Assembly: GCA_017469845.1 (NCBI GenBank)
Contig: JAFUFP010000054.1
Span: 1 to 41,403, forward strand
Length of the DNA stretch: 41,403 bases
Direction of reading: 5' to 3'
Origin: Bacteroidales bacterium
GTDB lineage: Bacteria > Bacteroidota > Bacteroidia > Bacteroidales > UBA932
Below the pieces are notes generated by a model. The model saw only the letters and a list, made by a program, of their open reading frames with translations. It was not told where the DNA came from and searched no databases. Below are positions 35,510-41,403 of this stretch, piece by piece (the stretch's first letter is position 1; every line of letters begins with the position of its first letter). The translations under genes and the position numbers were made by a program.

Positions 35510-35526
35510 GAGGAAAAACAGATGAT
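35510..35526 (+). repeat. 17-bp direct repeat, right copy
   Basis: GAGGAAAAACAGATGAT, identical to 33982-33998. Its last bases are also the first codons of the second purA tail (GATGATTAC), so the repeat forms the right junction of the island. Confidence 0.85.
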
Positions 35527-35592
35527 TACCTTGGAGTTCCGATCACCATCATCTCTCTCGGTCCCGACAGGGAAGCAACGATTGAGAGGTAA
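35524..35592 (+). pseudogene. purA: Orphan purA 3' end (23 codons)
   Basis: Reads DYLGVPITIISLGPDREATIER then stop, identical in protein to the end of the intact purA, but without the rest of the gene. The nucleotide sequence differs from the intact copy at eight silent positions. It is followed by its own copy of the terminator (35616-35648). A remnant of an insertion or recombination at the purA 3' end is the best reading. A small frame MITLEFRSPSSL from 35521 exists but is a shifted reading of this tail. Confidence 0.85.
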
Positions 35593-35686
35593 TACGACAA
35601 TGTAAAAAGCTGATTGAGCGGGTTTGGACAATGGTTCCAGGCCCGCTCTATTTTGATATCCGGTCTTCACTTCAGGCCGATTGATG
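35593..35686 (+). repeat. Right copy of the purA downstream region
   Basis: Continues the similarity of the orphan purA tail through the terminator to CACTTCAGGCCGATT, matching 33397-33490 with more differences than in the coding part. Bases then diverge completely. Confidence 0.75.
35616..35648 (+). terminator. Second copy of the purA terminator
   Basis: GAGCGGGTTTGG(acaatggtt)CCAGGCCCGCTC pairs over 12 positions using two G-T wobbles, then TATTTTG. Compared with the first copy the stem positions change while pairing is kept, so the structure is conserved rather than just the sequence. Confidence 0.7.
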
Positions 35687-35769
35687 CCCTCATACGTCCG
35701 GTTTACAATTTTGTGGTCTACAAGATTGTGGGATGTGCCAGCCGGTCGGTTGCATCTACAAAAGCAAAA

Positions 35770-35797
35770 CACCGCAACCCCTATCGGAATCGCGGTG
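35770..35797 (-). terminator. Terminator of the MFS operon
   Basis: On the minus strand CACCGCGATTCC(GATA)GGGGTTGCGGTG forms a 12-bp stem with three wobble pairs, followed by TTTTGCTTTTG. It lies 35 bases after the stop of the downstream MFS gene. Confidence 0.75.
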
Positions 35798-35832
35798 CTG
35801 ATCACGAGAACTGACCCGAAGGCCATTGGGCG

Positions 35833-37221
35833 TCACTTCTTCACATTCGGAAGATCGAGCTCCAATTCAGGGTGTTTCGTCGAAGAACCCTTCAGAAGCA
35901 AGGCAACTATAATCGCCACGATTCCGAGCCCGATGAAGATATACTCCGCGTGGACTGCGGCAGATGCTTCCTGGAGAGGATTCCCGGCCTCAGTGACCAT
36001 ATTCTTGAAAATCCTTCCCACGAAAATCGGAACCAGAAGCATACCCATATTCTGTATCCAGTATATGAGGGAATATGCAGTTCCAAGGTTCTTTTCGGGT
36101 ACAATCTTGGGAACTGAAGGCCACATGGCCGAAGGAACAAGAGAATAACCTATACCGAGAAGGGAGATTCCGAGGTAACCATAGAAAGGAACTCCCTGCG
36201 GAGCGAAAGCTATCACAAGGTGGGCTATAAGAACAAGGCACGCCCCCGTTATCATCCACAGAGTAGCTTTTCCGACCTTATCAACCAATACCCCGAACAA
36301 GGGAGTGAAGATGACGGTAAAGAAAGGAATCATCGTGATAACCCACTTCGCGGAATCGAGTTCCATCCCGAATCTCGGAATTACGATTGAAGTTCCGAAC
36401 TTCTTGAACGAGATGATGCAGCAGTAGAAGAATACGCAAAGAAGGGCTATGAGGATGAACCTTCCGTTGGTGAGAAGCTTCACTATATCCGAGAATCGGA
36501 ACTTGTCCTCTTCTTTTACCTCTCCCCTCTCATTGCGGATTCCGGAATCCTTGTCGAACCTCGAATCCATGGCCACGAACACCGCCCAAAGGATCGCCCC
36601 GACCAAGAGAAGGGTCAACCCGAAGAATGCGGGACGTGCGGTCTCAGCCAATGTGTAAATCTGCCCGGGAGCCTTCTGAGCCACAAGAATCGGGGAAACG
36701 ACGAAAGCGGTGGCGGTTCCAAGCCTGGCGATGGCAAGCTGAAGGCCCATGGCGAACGCAACATTCCTTCCCTTGAACCATTTGGCTATGGAGCGGGTGA
36801 CCGCAACTCCTGCGATTTCACTGCCCAGGCCGAATATCATGCACCCCACATAAGCTATCGTAAGCGACTTTCCGGGAGCAAGTCCGGAAGTTATGGCCCA
36901 TGTGACTATTCCCGCTCCAATGACCATGAGCCCCACGAAAACGGAGCCTATGAGCCTTACGCCATACAGGTCGAGAAGAATACCGCATATGACGAGACCT
37001 CCCCACACGCACAGGAAGGAATAGCCTCCGGCATAGAATCCGTAGTCTTGGGAGTCCCATCCCAGTTCCAGAGAAGCAGGATCACGGAATATCTGGGACA
37101 GTGTCGAGAACATGTCGTCAAAAAAATACGACCCGAACATCGGCACCACCAGACATGCCAAGGCCAACCAGCAAGCGATCTTGCTGGTGGCGAGGTTTCC
37201 TCTGTTCGAATTAGGCTTCAT
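35833..37221 (-). CDS. MFS transporter, second of a paralogous pair
   Basis: 462 aa from ATG 37221, which lies inside the last codons of the upstream MFS gene (11-base overlap, ATGAAGCCTAA); the reading frame extends further but this start gives a normal N-terminus. About 12 membrane helices, with a cytoplasmic loop in the middle (RFDKDSGIRNERGEVKEEDK). MFS signatures: GLVICGILLDLYGVRLIG after helix 2, AVTRSIAKWFKGRNVAFAMG in helices 4-5, and LFGVLVDKVGKATL in the second half. The pair resembles MFSD1-type carriers in the motif WFKGRNVAFAMGL; the substrate is unknown. The terminator at 35770-35797 follows. Confidence 0.87.
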   Translation of the reverse strand: MKPNSNRGNLATSKIACWLALACLVVPMFGSYFFDDMFSTLSQIFRDPASLELGWDSQDYGFYAGGYSFLCVWGGLVICGILLDLYGVRLIGSVFVGLMVIGAGIVTWAITSGLAPGKSLTIAYVGCMIFGLGSEIAGVAVTRSIAKWFKGRNVAFAMGLQLAIARLGTATAFVVSPILVAQKAPGQIYTLAETARPAFFGLTLLLVGAILWAVFVAMDSRFDKDSGIRNERGEVKEEDKFRFSDIVKLLTNGRFILIALLCVFFYCCIISFKKFGTSIVIPRFGMELDSAKWVITMIPFFTVIFTPLFGVLVDKVGKATLWMITGACLVLIAHLVIAFAPQGVPFYGYLGISLLGIGYSLVPSAMWPSVPKIVPEKNLGTAYSLIYWIQNMGMLLVPIFVGRIFKNMVTEAGNPLQEASAAVHAEYIFIGLGIVAIIVALLLKGSSTKHPELELDLPNVKK

Positions 37222-38647
37222 CCGCAGAAGGCTTGATGTTGGGCTCCTCCAATCCGAGCTTTCTCTTGGCGTCAAGAGCCTTGAGGTAAAGGGCGATCAC
37301 AAGGGCAGCTACACCGAAGCAAGCGAAGATGATCAGCGGAACGGTATAGTTGTAAGGGATGAATTCGGCACCGGCAGCCTTGGCTGCGATCACCTCGGGG
37401 TTGTTGGCGTTCGAAGAGTCGAGCACGGAACCGATGAGAAGAGGGACAAAGCAAAGACCGATGTTCTGAACCCAGAAGATAAGGCAATATGCCGAACCGA
37501 GAACCTTCTCGTCGATGATCTTCGGGACTGAAGGCCAAAGGGCAGCAGGGACCAGAGAGAAGCTGACTCCGAGTATGACGATGGTGGCGTAAGCCAAGAA
37601 TCTGCTGCCTGTTGCGGGAAGCGCGAATGCGAACACAAGGTGGCATACGATCAGAAGCACCGCACCCCAGATGAGCATTGTGGCACCTTTACCCTTGGTG
37701 TCAAGATACCTGCCGAGGAAAGGAGTAAGAACAGCTGCACCAATGGGGAACCACCTGAAGATATTTGCCGCCGTCTCGGCTGAAAGGCCATTGAGGTTAC
37801 ACTGGAGCATGTTTGCTCCGTACCTCTGGAACGGGAATATTGCGCTGTAGTAAAGAACGCACAGAATAGCGACAACCCAGAAGTTGAGGGATGTGAGTAT
37901 CTGCTTGAGGTCCTTGACCTGGAATTCATCTTCGGAAGAGTCCTCACTCTTGATTCCGGCCGCGACAAGCTCCTTGTCGAACTTGGAATCCATGAATGTG
38001 AAGATGATGAAGTTTATAAGGCCGATCAGAAGAAGCACGGTGCAGAATCCTACAGGAGCCGCAACGCTACCGAGCTTGTTGGCGATGAAGGGGCTGATGG
38101 AGAAAATGGCGAAAACACCTACACGGGCGATAGCCATCTCGATACCCATTGCCATAGCCATTTCCTTACCCTTGAACCATTTGGCGATTGCCTTGGAAAC
38201 CGTAGTTCCGGCCATTTCACAACCGCAACCGAAGATCATGAATCCGAGGGCCGCCATCTTGGCGCTGCCGGGCATCGCTGTCCACCATGTTCCAAGCCAG
38301 TTGCAGAATGCAGTCGTCTGGAACCAATCGGATATACCTATATACTTGATGCATGCTCCGACAAACATCATCGACGCTGAGAGCGTTCCGGTGAAACGGA
38401 CACCCATCTTGTCGAGGATGATACCCGCGAGGATAAGGAAACCGCAGACATTGAGGATGTACTCAGCCGATGCATATGTTCCGAATACGGAAGGAGTCCA
38501 TCCCCTCTGCTGCTCAACCAGAGCCTGAAGGGGCGACATCACATCCACGAACATGTATCCGAAGAACATCATCAGTGCGATGAGAATCAATGCAGCCCAT
38601 CTTATTGCCGGGCTGTCGTTCATGAATTTCTGGATTTTTTCTGCCAT
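37211..38647 (-). CDS. MFS transporter, first of a paralogous pair
   Basis: 478 aa. Twelve membrane helices with a central loop (SKFDKELVAAGIKSEDSSED). The same motif set as its neighbour: GIILDKMGVRFTGTLSASMM, SKAIAKWFKGKEMAMAMGIE, PFLGRYLDTKGKGATML, and LVPAALWPSVPKIIDEK. It ends in GLEEPNIKPSADEA. It is encoded immediately upstream of, and overlapping, its paralogue, so the two are co-translated and may form a heteromer or handle related substrates. Substrate unknown. The promoter at 38719-38742 carries the element shared with the metallophosphoesterase gene. Confidence 0.88.
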   Translation of the reverse strand: MAEKIQKFMNDSPAIRWAALILIALMMFFGYMFVDVMSPLQALVEQQRGWTPSVFGTYASAEYILNVCGFLILAGIILDKMGVRFTGTLSASMMFVGACIKYIGISDWFQTTAFCNWLGTWWTAMPGSAKMAALGFMIFGCGCEMAGTTVSKAIAKWFKGKEMAMAMGIEMAIARVGVFAIFSISPFIANKLGSVAAPVGFCTVLLLIGLINFIIFTFMDSKFDKELVAAGIKSEDSSEDEFQVKDLKQILTSLNFWVVAILCVLYYSAIFPFQRYGANMLQCNLNGLSAETAANIFRWFPIGAAVLTPFLGRYLDTKGKGATMLIWGAVLLIVCHLVFAFALPATGSRFLAYATIVILGVSFSLVPAALWPSVPKIIDEKVLGSAYCLIFWVQNIGLCFVPLLIGSVLDSSNANNPEVIAAKAAGAEFIPYNYTVPLIIFACFGVAALVIALYLKALDAKRKLGLEEPNIKPSADEA

Positions 38648-38718
38648 AATTATGGAATATTTTGATTTCTCTTAAGGAAATGTGCACCGCCCTTCACAGG
38701 ACAGAGAATAAACAGATG

Positions 38719-38742
38719 CGAAGATAAACATTTTTCGGCGAA
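38719..38742 (-). promoter_or_regulatory. Promoter -7 box plus adjacent inverted repeat, MFS operon
   Basis: On the minus strand TATCTTCG (plus 38719-38726), a 7-base spacer, then TTCGCCGAA (38734-38742). Same order and same 7-base spacing as at 3986-4009. It is 72 bases upstream of the first MFS gene. Confidence 0.6.
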
Positions 38743-38826
38743 ACACATAAAAGCGCAAAAATGGGCAAACTTACTGGACAGAGCACCGTCAGATGTACGG
38801 TCCCTAAGAAATAGAATCAAAACGGA

Positions 38827-38859
38827 TTGAGGAAAATCAGGAAATAGTTCGTATCTTCG
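38827..38859 (+). promoter_or_regulatory. Promoter of dxs
   Basis: TTG at 38827-38829 and TATCTTCG at 38852-38859, 22 bases apart, with the dxs ATG 19 bases further on. The -7 box differs from TAnnTTTG at one base. Confidence 0.6.
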
Positions 38860-38878
38860 CAGACCCCATCTTGTGTTT

Positions 38879-40783
38879 ATGTACAAACTTCTGGACTCGA
38901 TAAATAAACCTGCAGATTTCCGCAACTTCAGCATTGAACAGCTGAATGAGCTTTGTGCGGAAGTCCGTGACTATATGATCAGATGCTGCGCAGTGAATCC
39001 CGGTCATCTGGGTTCGAGTCTCGGAGCCGTGGAACTGATCACCGCTCTCCATTACGTGTATGACACTCCGAATGACAAAATCATCTTCGACGTCGGCCAC
39101 CAGGCATATGCCCATAAAATCCTTACCGGAAGAAAGGAAGCTTTCAAGGGAAATAGAACTAAGGGAGGCATAAGCGGTTTCCCGAAAATGGACGAGAGCC
39201 CTTTTGACGCTTTCGGTGTAGGTCATTCCTCGACATCCATTTCTGCAGCCCTTGGTCTTGCGAAAGCGGCCGAACTCAAGAAGGAAGGCAGAAAAGTGGT
39301 TGCCGTCATAGGAGACGGAGCGATGACGGGAGGTTTGGCTTTCGAAGGTCTCAACAATGCCGGTGCAGCGAATTCAGATCTTCTCATTATCCTCAATGAC
39401 AACAACCAGTCCATTGACGGAAACCTCGGTGCAGTGCACAATTATCTTCTGAGGATAACTTCCGGCCACTCCTACAATGTGATAAAACAGAAAATCTGGG
39501 ATACCGTTGGTGAAGGCCAGTTGAGGGATTTCCTGCAGAAAATCACCAAGGACACCAAATCCAATCTTGTCAGAAAATCCGGAGGTGACCTCTTCGAATC
39601 CCTCGGATTCCGATATTTCGGTCCGATCGACGGAAACGACATGGAACAGCTGGTGACAACACTCAGACGCCTCAGTAAAATATCCGGTCCCAGGATTCTC
39701 CATGTACACACATTGAAGGGAAAAGGCTTCGCCCCCGCCGAGCAGGATCCGACCACTTGGCACGCTCCAGGTAAATTCGATCCCGAAACCGGGAAAAGGG
39801 TTCCGACCCACTACCCCGCCGACAGATACCAGGACGTATTCGGTGAAGTTCTCCTGGACCTGGCGAAAAAAGACGACAGGGTTGTAGGAATCACCCCGGC
39901 CATGTCATACGGATGCGGAATGAGCGCTTTCGCCAAGGAGATGCCCCAAAGGTTTTTCGATGTAGGAATAGAGGAAGAACACGCAGTCACATTCTCGGCC
40001 GGTCTCGCGGCAGGAGGGATGAGGCCCTTCTGCAATATTTACTCATCATTCTCACAGAGAGCATACGACCAGATAATCCACGACGTGGCCCTTCAGAATC
40101 TTCCTGTCGTCCTGTGCTTCGACAGGGGCGGACTGGTAGGAGAAGACGGAGCGACACACCACGGATGCTACGATCTCGCAGCATATAGGTCAATCCCAGG
40201 AACGACAATAGCTGCTCCGAGCAATGAGACCGAACTGAAGAACCTGATGTATTCCGGACTGCATAATGAAGGAGGCCCTTATATAATAAGGTATCCCAGA
40301 GGATGCGGAGAAGGAACCCCATGGAGGGAATCGGAGTACAGTTTACTCGAAAAGGGAAAAGGAGAGCAGCTCCGCCCCGGAAGTGACATAGCCATCCTCG
40401 TTCTCGGGCCCTTCTGCCGTCAGGCTCTTGCCGCCGCGGAAAGGCTGTCCAAGGAAGAAGGTATTGAAGCCTCAGTATATGATATGAGATTCCTCAAACC
40501 GATCGATACTTCCATACTGGAAAAGGCAGCCGCTTCCAAATACGGAATTCTCACAGTGGAAGAAGGAACAATCAAAGGAGGTCTGTTCGGAGAAGTGGCT
40601 GAACGAATGGTTTCAGAATCAGTCAATATAAGCATCAAGGGCATCGGTATACCGGACAAATTCGTCACTCAGGACCGCCAAACAGCACAAAGGAAGGAAT
40701 ACGGACTGGATGAAGAGGGCATCTTCGATGTGTTGACGAAAATGTGCAAAAAACTGCAAAAAGTTTTGGAGAATAAGAATTAA
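38879..40783 (+). CDS. dxs: 1-deoxy-D-xylulose-5-phosphate synthase
   Basis: 634 aa from ATG 38879, 19 bases after the -7 box; a GTG two codons earlier is possible. Thiamine-diphosphate site: GDGAMTGGLAFEGLNNAG (about 142-160), with GHPGHLGSSLGA-type residues (PGHLGSSLGAVEL, about 42) and DVGHQAYAHKILTGR near 73. Catalytic Glu in VGIEEEHAVTFSAGLAAGGM (about 365). C-terminal transketolase domain with KPIDTSILEKAA. Condenses pyruvate and glyceraldehyde 3-phosphate, first step of the non-mevalonate isoprenoid route. The gene ends five bases before the promoter of the tRNA cluster. Confidence 0.96.
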   Translation: MYKLLDSINKPADFRNFSIEQLNELCAEVRDYMIRCCAVNPGHLGSSLGAVELITALHYVYDTPNDKIIFDVGHQAYAHKILTGRKEAFKGNRTKGGISGFPKMDESPFDAFGVGHSSTSISAALGLAKAAELKKEGRKVVAVIGDGAMTGGLAFEGLNNAGAANSDLLIILNDNNQSIDGNLGAVHNYLLRITSGHSYNVIKQKIWDTVGEGQLRDFLQKITKDTKSNLVRKSGGDLFESLGFRYFGPIDGNDMEQLVTTLRRLSKISGPRILHVHTLKGKGFAPAEQDPTTWHAPGKFDPETGKRVPTHYPADRYQDVFGEVLLDLAKKDDRVVGITPAMSYGCGMSAFAKEMPQRFFDVGIEEEHAVTFSAGLAAGGMRPFCNIYSSFSQRAYDQIIHDVALQNLPVVLCFDRGGLVGEDGATHHGCYDLAAYRSIPGTTIAAPSNETELKNLMYSGLHNEGGPYIIRYPRGCGEGTPWRESEYSLLEKGKGEQLRPGSDIAILVLGPFCRQALAAAERLSKEEGIEASVYDMRFLKPIDTSILEKAAASKYGILTVEEGTIKGGLFGEVAERMVSESVNISIKGIGIPDKFVTQDRQTAQRKEYGLDEEGIFDVLTKMCKKLQKVLENKN

Positions 40784-40795
40784 TACCTATCTTTG
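40765..40795 (+). promoter_or_regulatory. Promoter of the tRNA-tuf cluster
   Basis: TTTG at 40765-40768 and TATCTTTG at 40788-40795 with a 19-base spacer: a consensus Bacteroidota promoter, the best in the window. It overlaps the end of dxs and lies 38 bases before the first tRNA. Confidence 0.75.
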
Positions 40796-40832
40796 CAATC
40801 CCTTTCGGAAAAGGACCGGAAAAGCCTATATT

Positions 40833-40906
40833 GCCGATATAGCTCAGTTGGCCAGAGCACGTGATTTGTAATCTCGGGGTCGTGGGTTCGAATCCCTCTA
40901 TCGGCT
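40833..40906 (+). tRNA. tRNA-Thr (anticodon TGT)
   Basis: 74 bases. Acceptor GCCGATA/TATCGGC, D-arm GCTC/GAGC, anticodon loop TTTGTAA, T-loop TTCGAAT. No encoded CCA. The anticodon stem (CGTGA/TCTCG) and T-stem (GTGGG/CCCTC) each have one T-T mismatch. Confidence 0.93.
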
Positions 40907-40944
40907 CAAAGATCTGGTCCTGAAAGAATCGGAAAAGACATATC

Positions 40945-41026
40945 GGGAGGATACCAAAGTGGCCAACTGGGGCAGACTGTAAATCTGCTGGCGATGCCTT
41001 CGGGGGTTCGAATCCCTCTCCTCCCA
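40945..41026 (+). tRNA. tRNA-Tyr (anticodon GTA)
   Basis: 82 bases, class II with a long variable arm. Acceptor GGGAGGA/TCCTCCC, anticodon stem GCAGA/TCTGC with loop CTGTAAA, T-loop TTCGAAT. Confidence 0.95.
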
Positions 41027-41039
41027 CAAAATTTGTGAC

Positions 41040-41115
41040 GCGGAAGTAGCTCAGTTGGTAGAGCATCAGCCTTCCAAGCTGAGGGTCGCGAGTTCGAACC
41101 TCGTTTTCCGCTCCA
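41040..41115 (+). tRNA. tRNA-Gly (anticodon TCC)
   Basis: Acceptor GCGGAAG/TTTCCGC, D-arm GCTC/GAGC, anticodon stem TCAGC/GCTGA with loop CTTCCAA, T-loop TTCGAAC. The body is 41040-41112; CCA follows in the sequence at 41113-41115. Confidence 0.95.
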
Positions 41116-41119
41116 CAAA

Positions 41120-41191
<72 letters not shown>

Positions 41192-41197
41192 CTTTCT

Positions 41198-41226
41198 TTG
41201 TACAGGGGGTATTGCCCTCTGTACAA
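41198..41226 (+). promoter_or_regulatory. Hairpin between tRNA-Thr and tuf
   Basis: TTGTACAG and CTGTACAA pair perfectly, with GGG/CCC pairs further in. An AT-rich stretch with a run of seven Ts (41246-41252) follows before the tuf ATG. It could be an attenuator, a processing site, or part of the tuf leader. Confidence 0.45.
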
Positions 41227-41264
41227 TTGAATCAAATAAAGTAACTTTTTTTATACATAATATT

Positions 41265-41403
41265 ATGGCAAAAGAAACATTCCAGAGAACCAAACCGCAT
41301 GTCAACATCGGTACAATTGGCCACGTTGACCACGGTAAAACAACCCTTACCGCCGCTATCACCAAGGTGCTTGCTGAAAGGGTATCAGGTAACGCCGACA
41401 AGG
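41265..41403 (+). CDS. tuf: Elongation factor Tu (5' end only)
   Basis: 46 codons visible, cut by the right edge. [20 protein letters not shown] is the standard Bacteroidota EF-Tu opening, followed by the P-loop [12 protein letters not shown]-Tu delivers aminoacyl-tRNA to the ribosome with GTP. The gene follows tRNA-Thr by 73 bases, the usual arrangement in this phylum. No promoter is seen directly before it, so it is probably transcribed with the tRNAs. Confidence 0.97.
   Translation, partial: MAKETFQRTKPHVNIGTIGHVDHGKTTLTAAITKVLAERVSGNADK

Noticed and set aside
35521..35604. Short ORF starting at the ATG of the right 17-bp repeat
   Set aside because: It is a shifted reading of the orphan purA tail and lacks any sign of selection in its own frame.

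Overview
The window looks like chromosome from an uncultured member of the Bacteroidales (phylum Bacteroidota). Reasons seen in the sequence: Bacteroidota-type -7 promoter boxes (TAnnTTTG) in front of many genes, a complete Bat 'aerotolerance' operon, a GLPGLI/CarboxypepD-barrel pair, a topoisomerase IV ParC of the Bacteroidota type, and the tRNA-Thr/Tyr/Gly/Thr-tuf cluster. Core genes are moderately GC-rich with C/G-ending codons. I cannot name genus or species.

Layout. (1) 1-3964, minus: a GH2 beta-galactosidase running off the left edge and a secreted metallophosphoesterase/beta-propeller protein. (2) 4149-12782, minus: one tight operon moxR - DUF58 - membrane protein - batA - batB - batC - batD/batE, with batD and batE fused into one reading frame. 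(3) 12846-17279: truA (plus), then a GLPGLI protein and an outer-membrane barrel protein (minus). (4) 17896-19886, plus: exbB-exbD-tonB energy transduction. (5) 20101-26120, plus: rluB with a disordered repeat domain, era, parC, aroK. (6) 26169-32083: recJ (minus) divergent from lysS - trmH-type methylase - aroE, then ssb. (7) 32134-33396 purA, followed by a small AT-rich accessory island (33593-35497) of three putatively secreted proteins of unknown function. It is bounded on the right by a second, diverged copy of the purA 3' end and terminator (35524-35686). (8) 35833-38647, minus: two overlapping paralogous MFS transporters. (9) 38879-41403, plus: dxs, four tRNA genes and the start of tuf.

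How the genes work together. The MoxR ATPase, the DUF58 and von Willebrand A proteins and the TPR proteins of region 2 are expected to act as one envelope-associated system. Regions 3 and 4 supply outer-membrane receptor-like proteins and the proton-motive-force machinery that typically energises TonB-dependent transport, though no direct link is visible. Regions 5, 6 and 9 are housekeeping: tRNA/rRNA modification, chromosome decatenation, repair, shikimate pathway, purine synthesis, isoprenoids, translation.

The most unusual parts are the island delimited by a duplicated purA tail with only synonymous differences, a 17-bp direct repeat around two of its genes, an identically spaced promoter/inverted-repeat module in front of two unrelated operons (3986-4009 and 38719-38742), the batD-batE fusion, and a sharp loss of family similarity in the beta-galactosidase near position 150-165.
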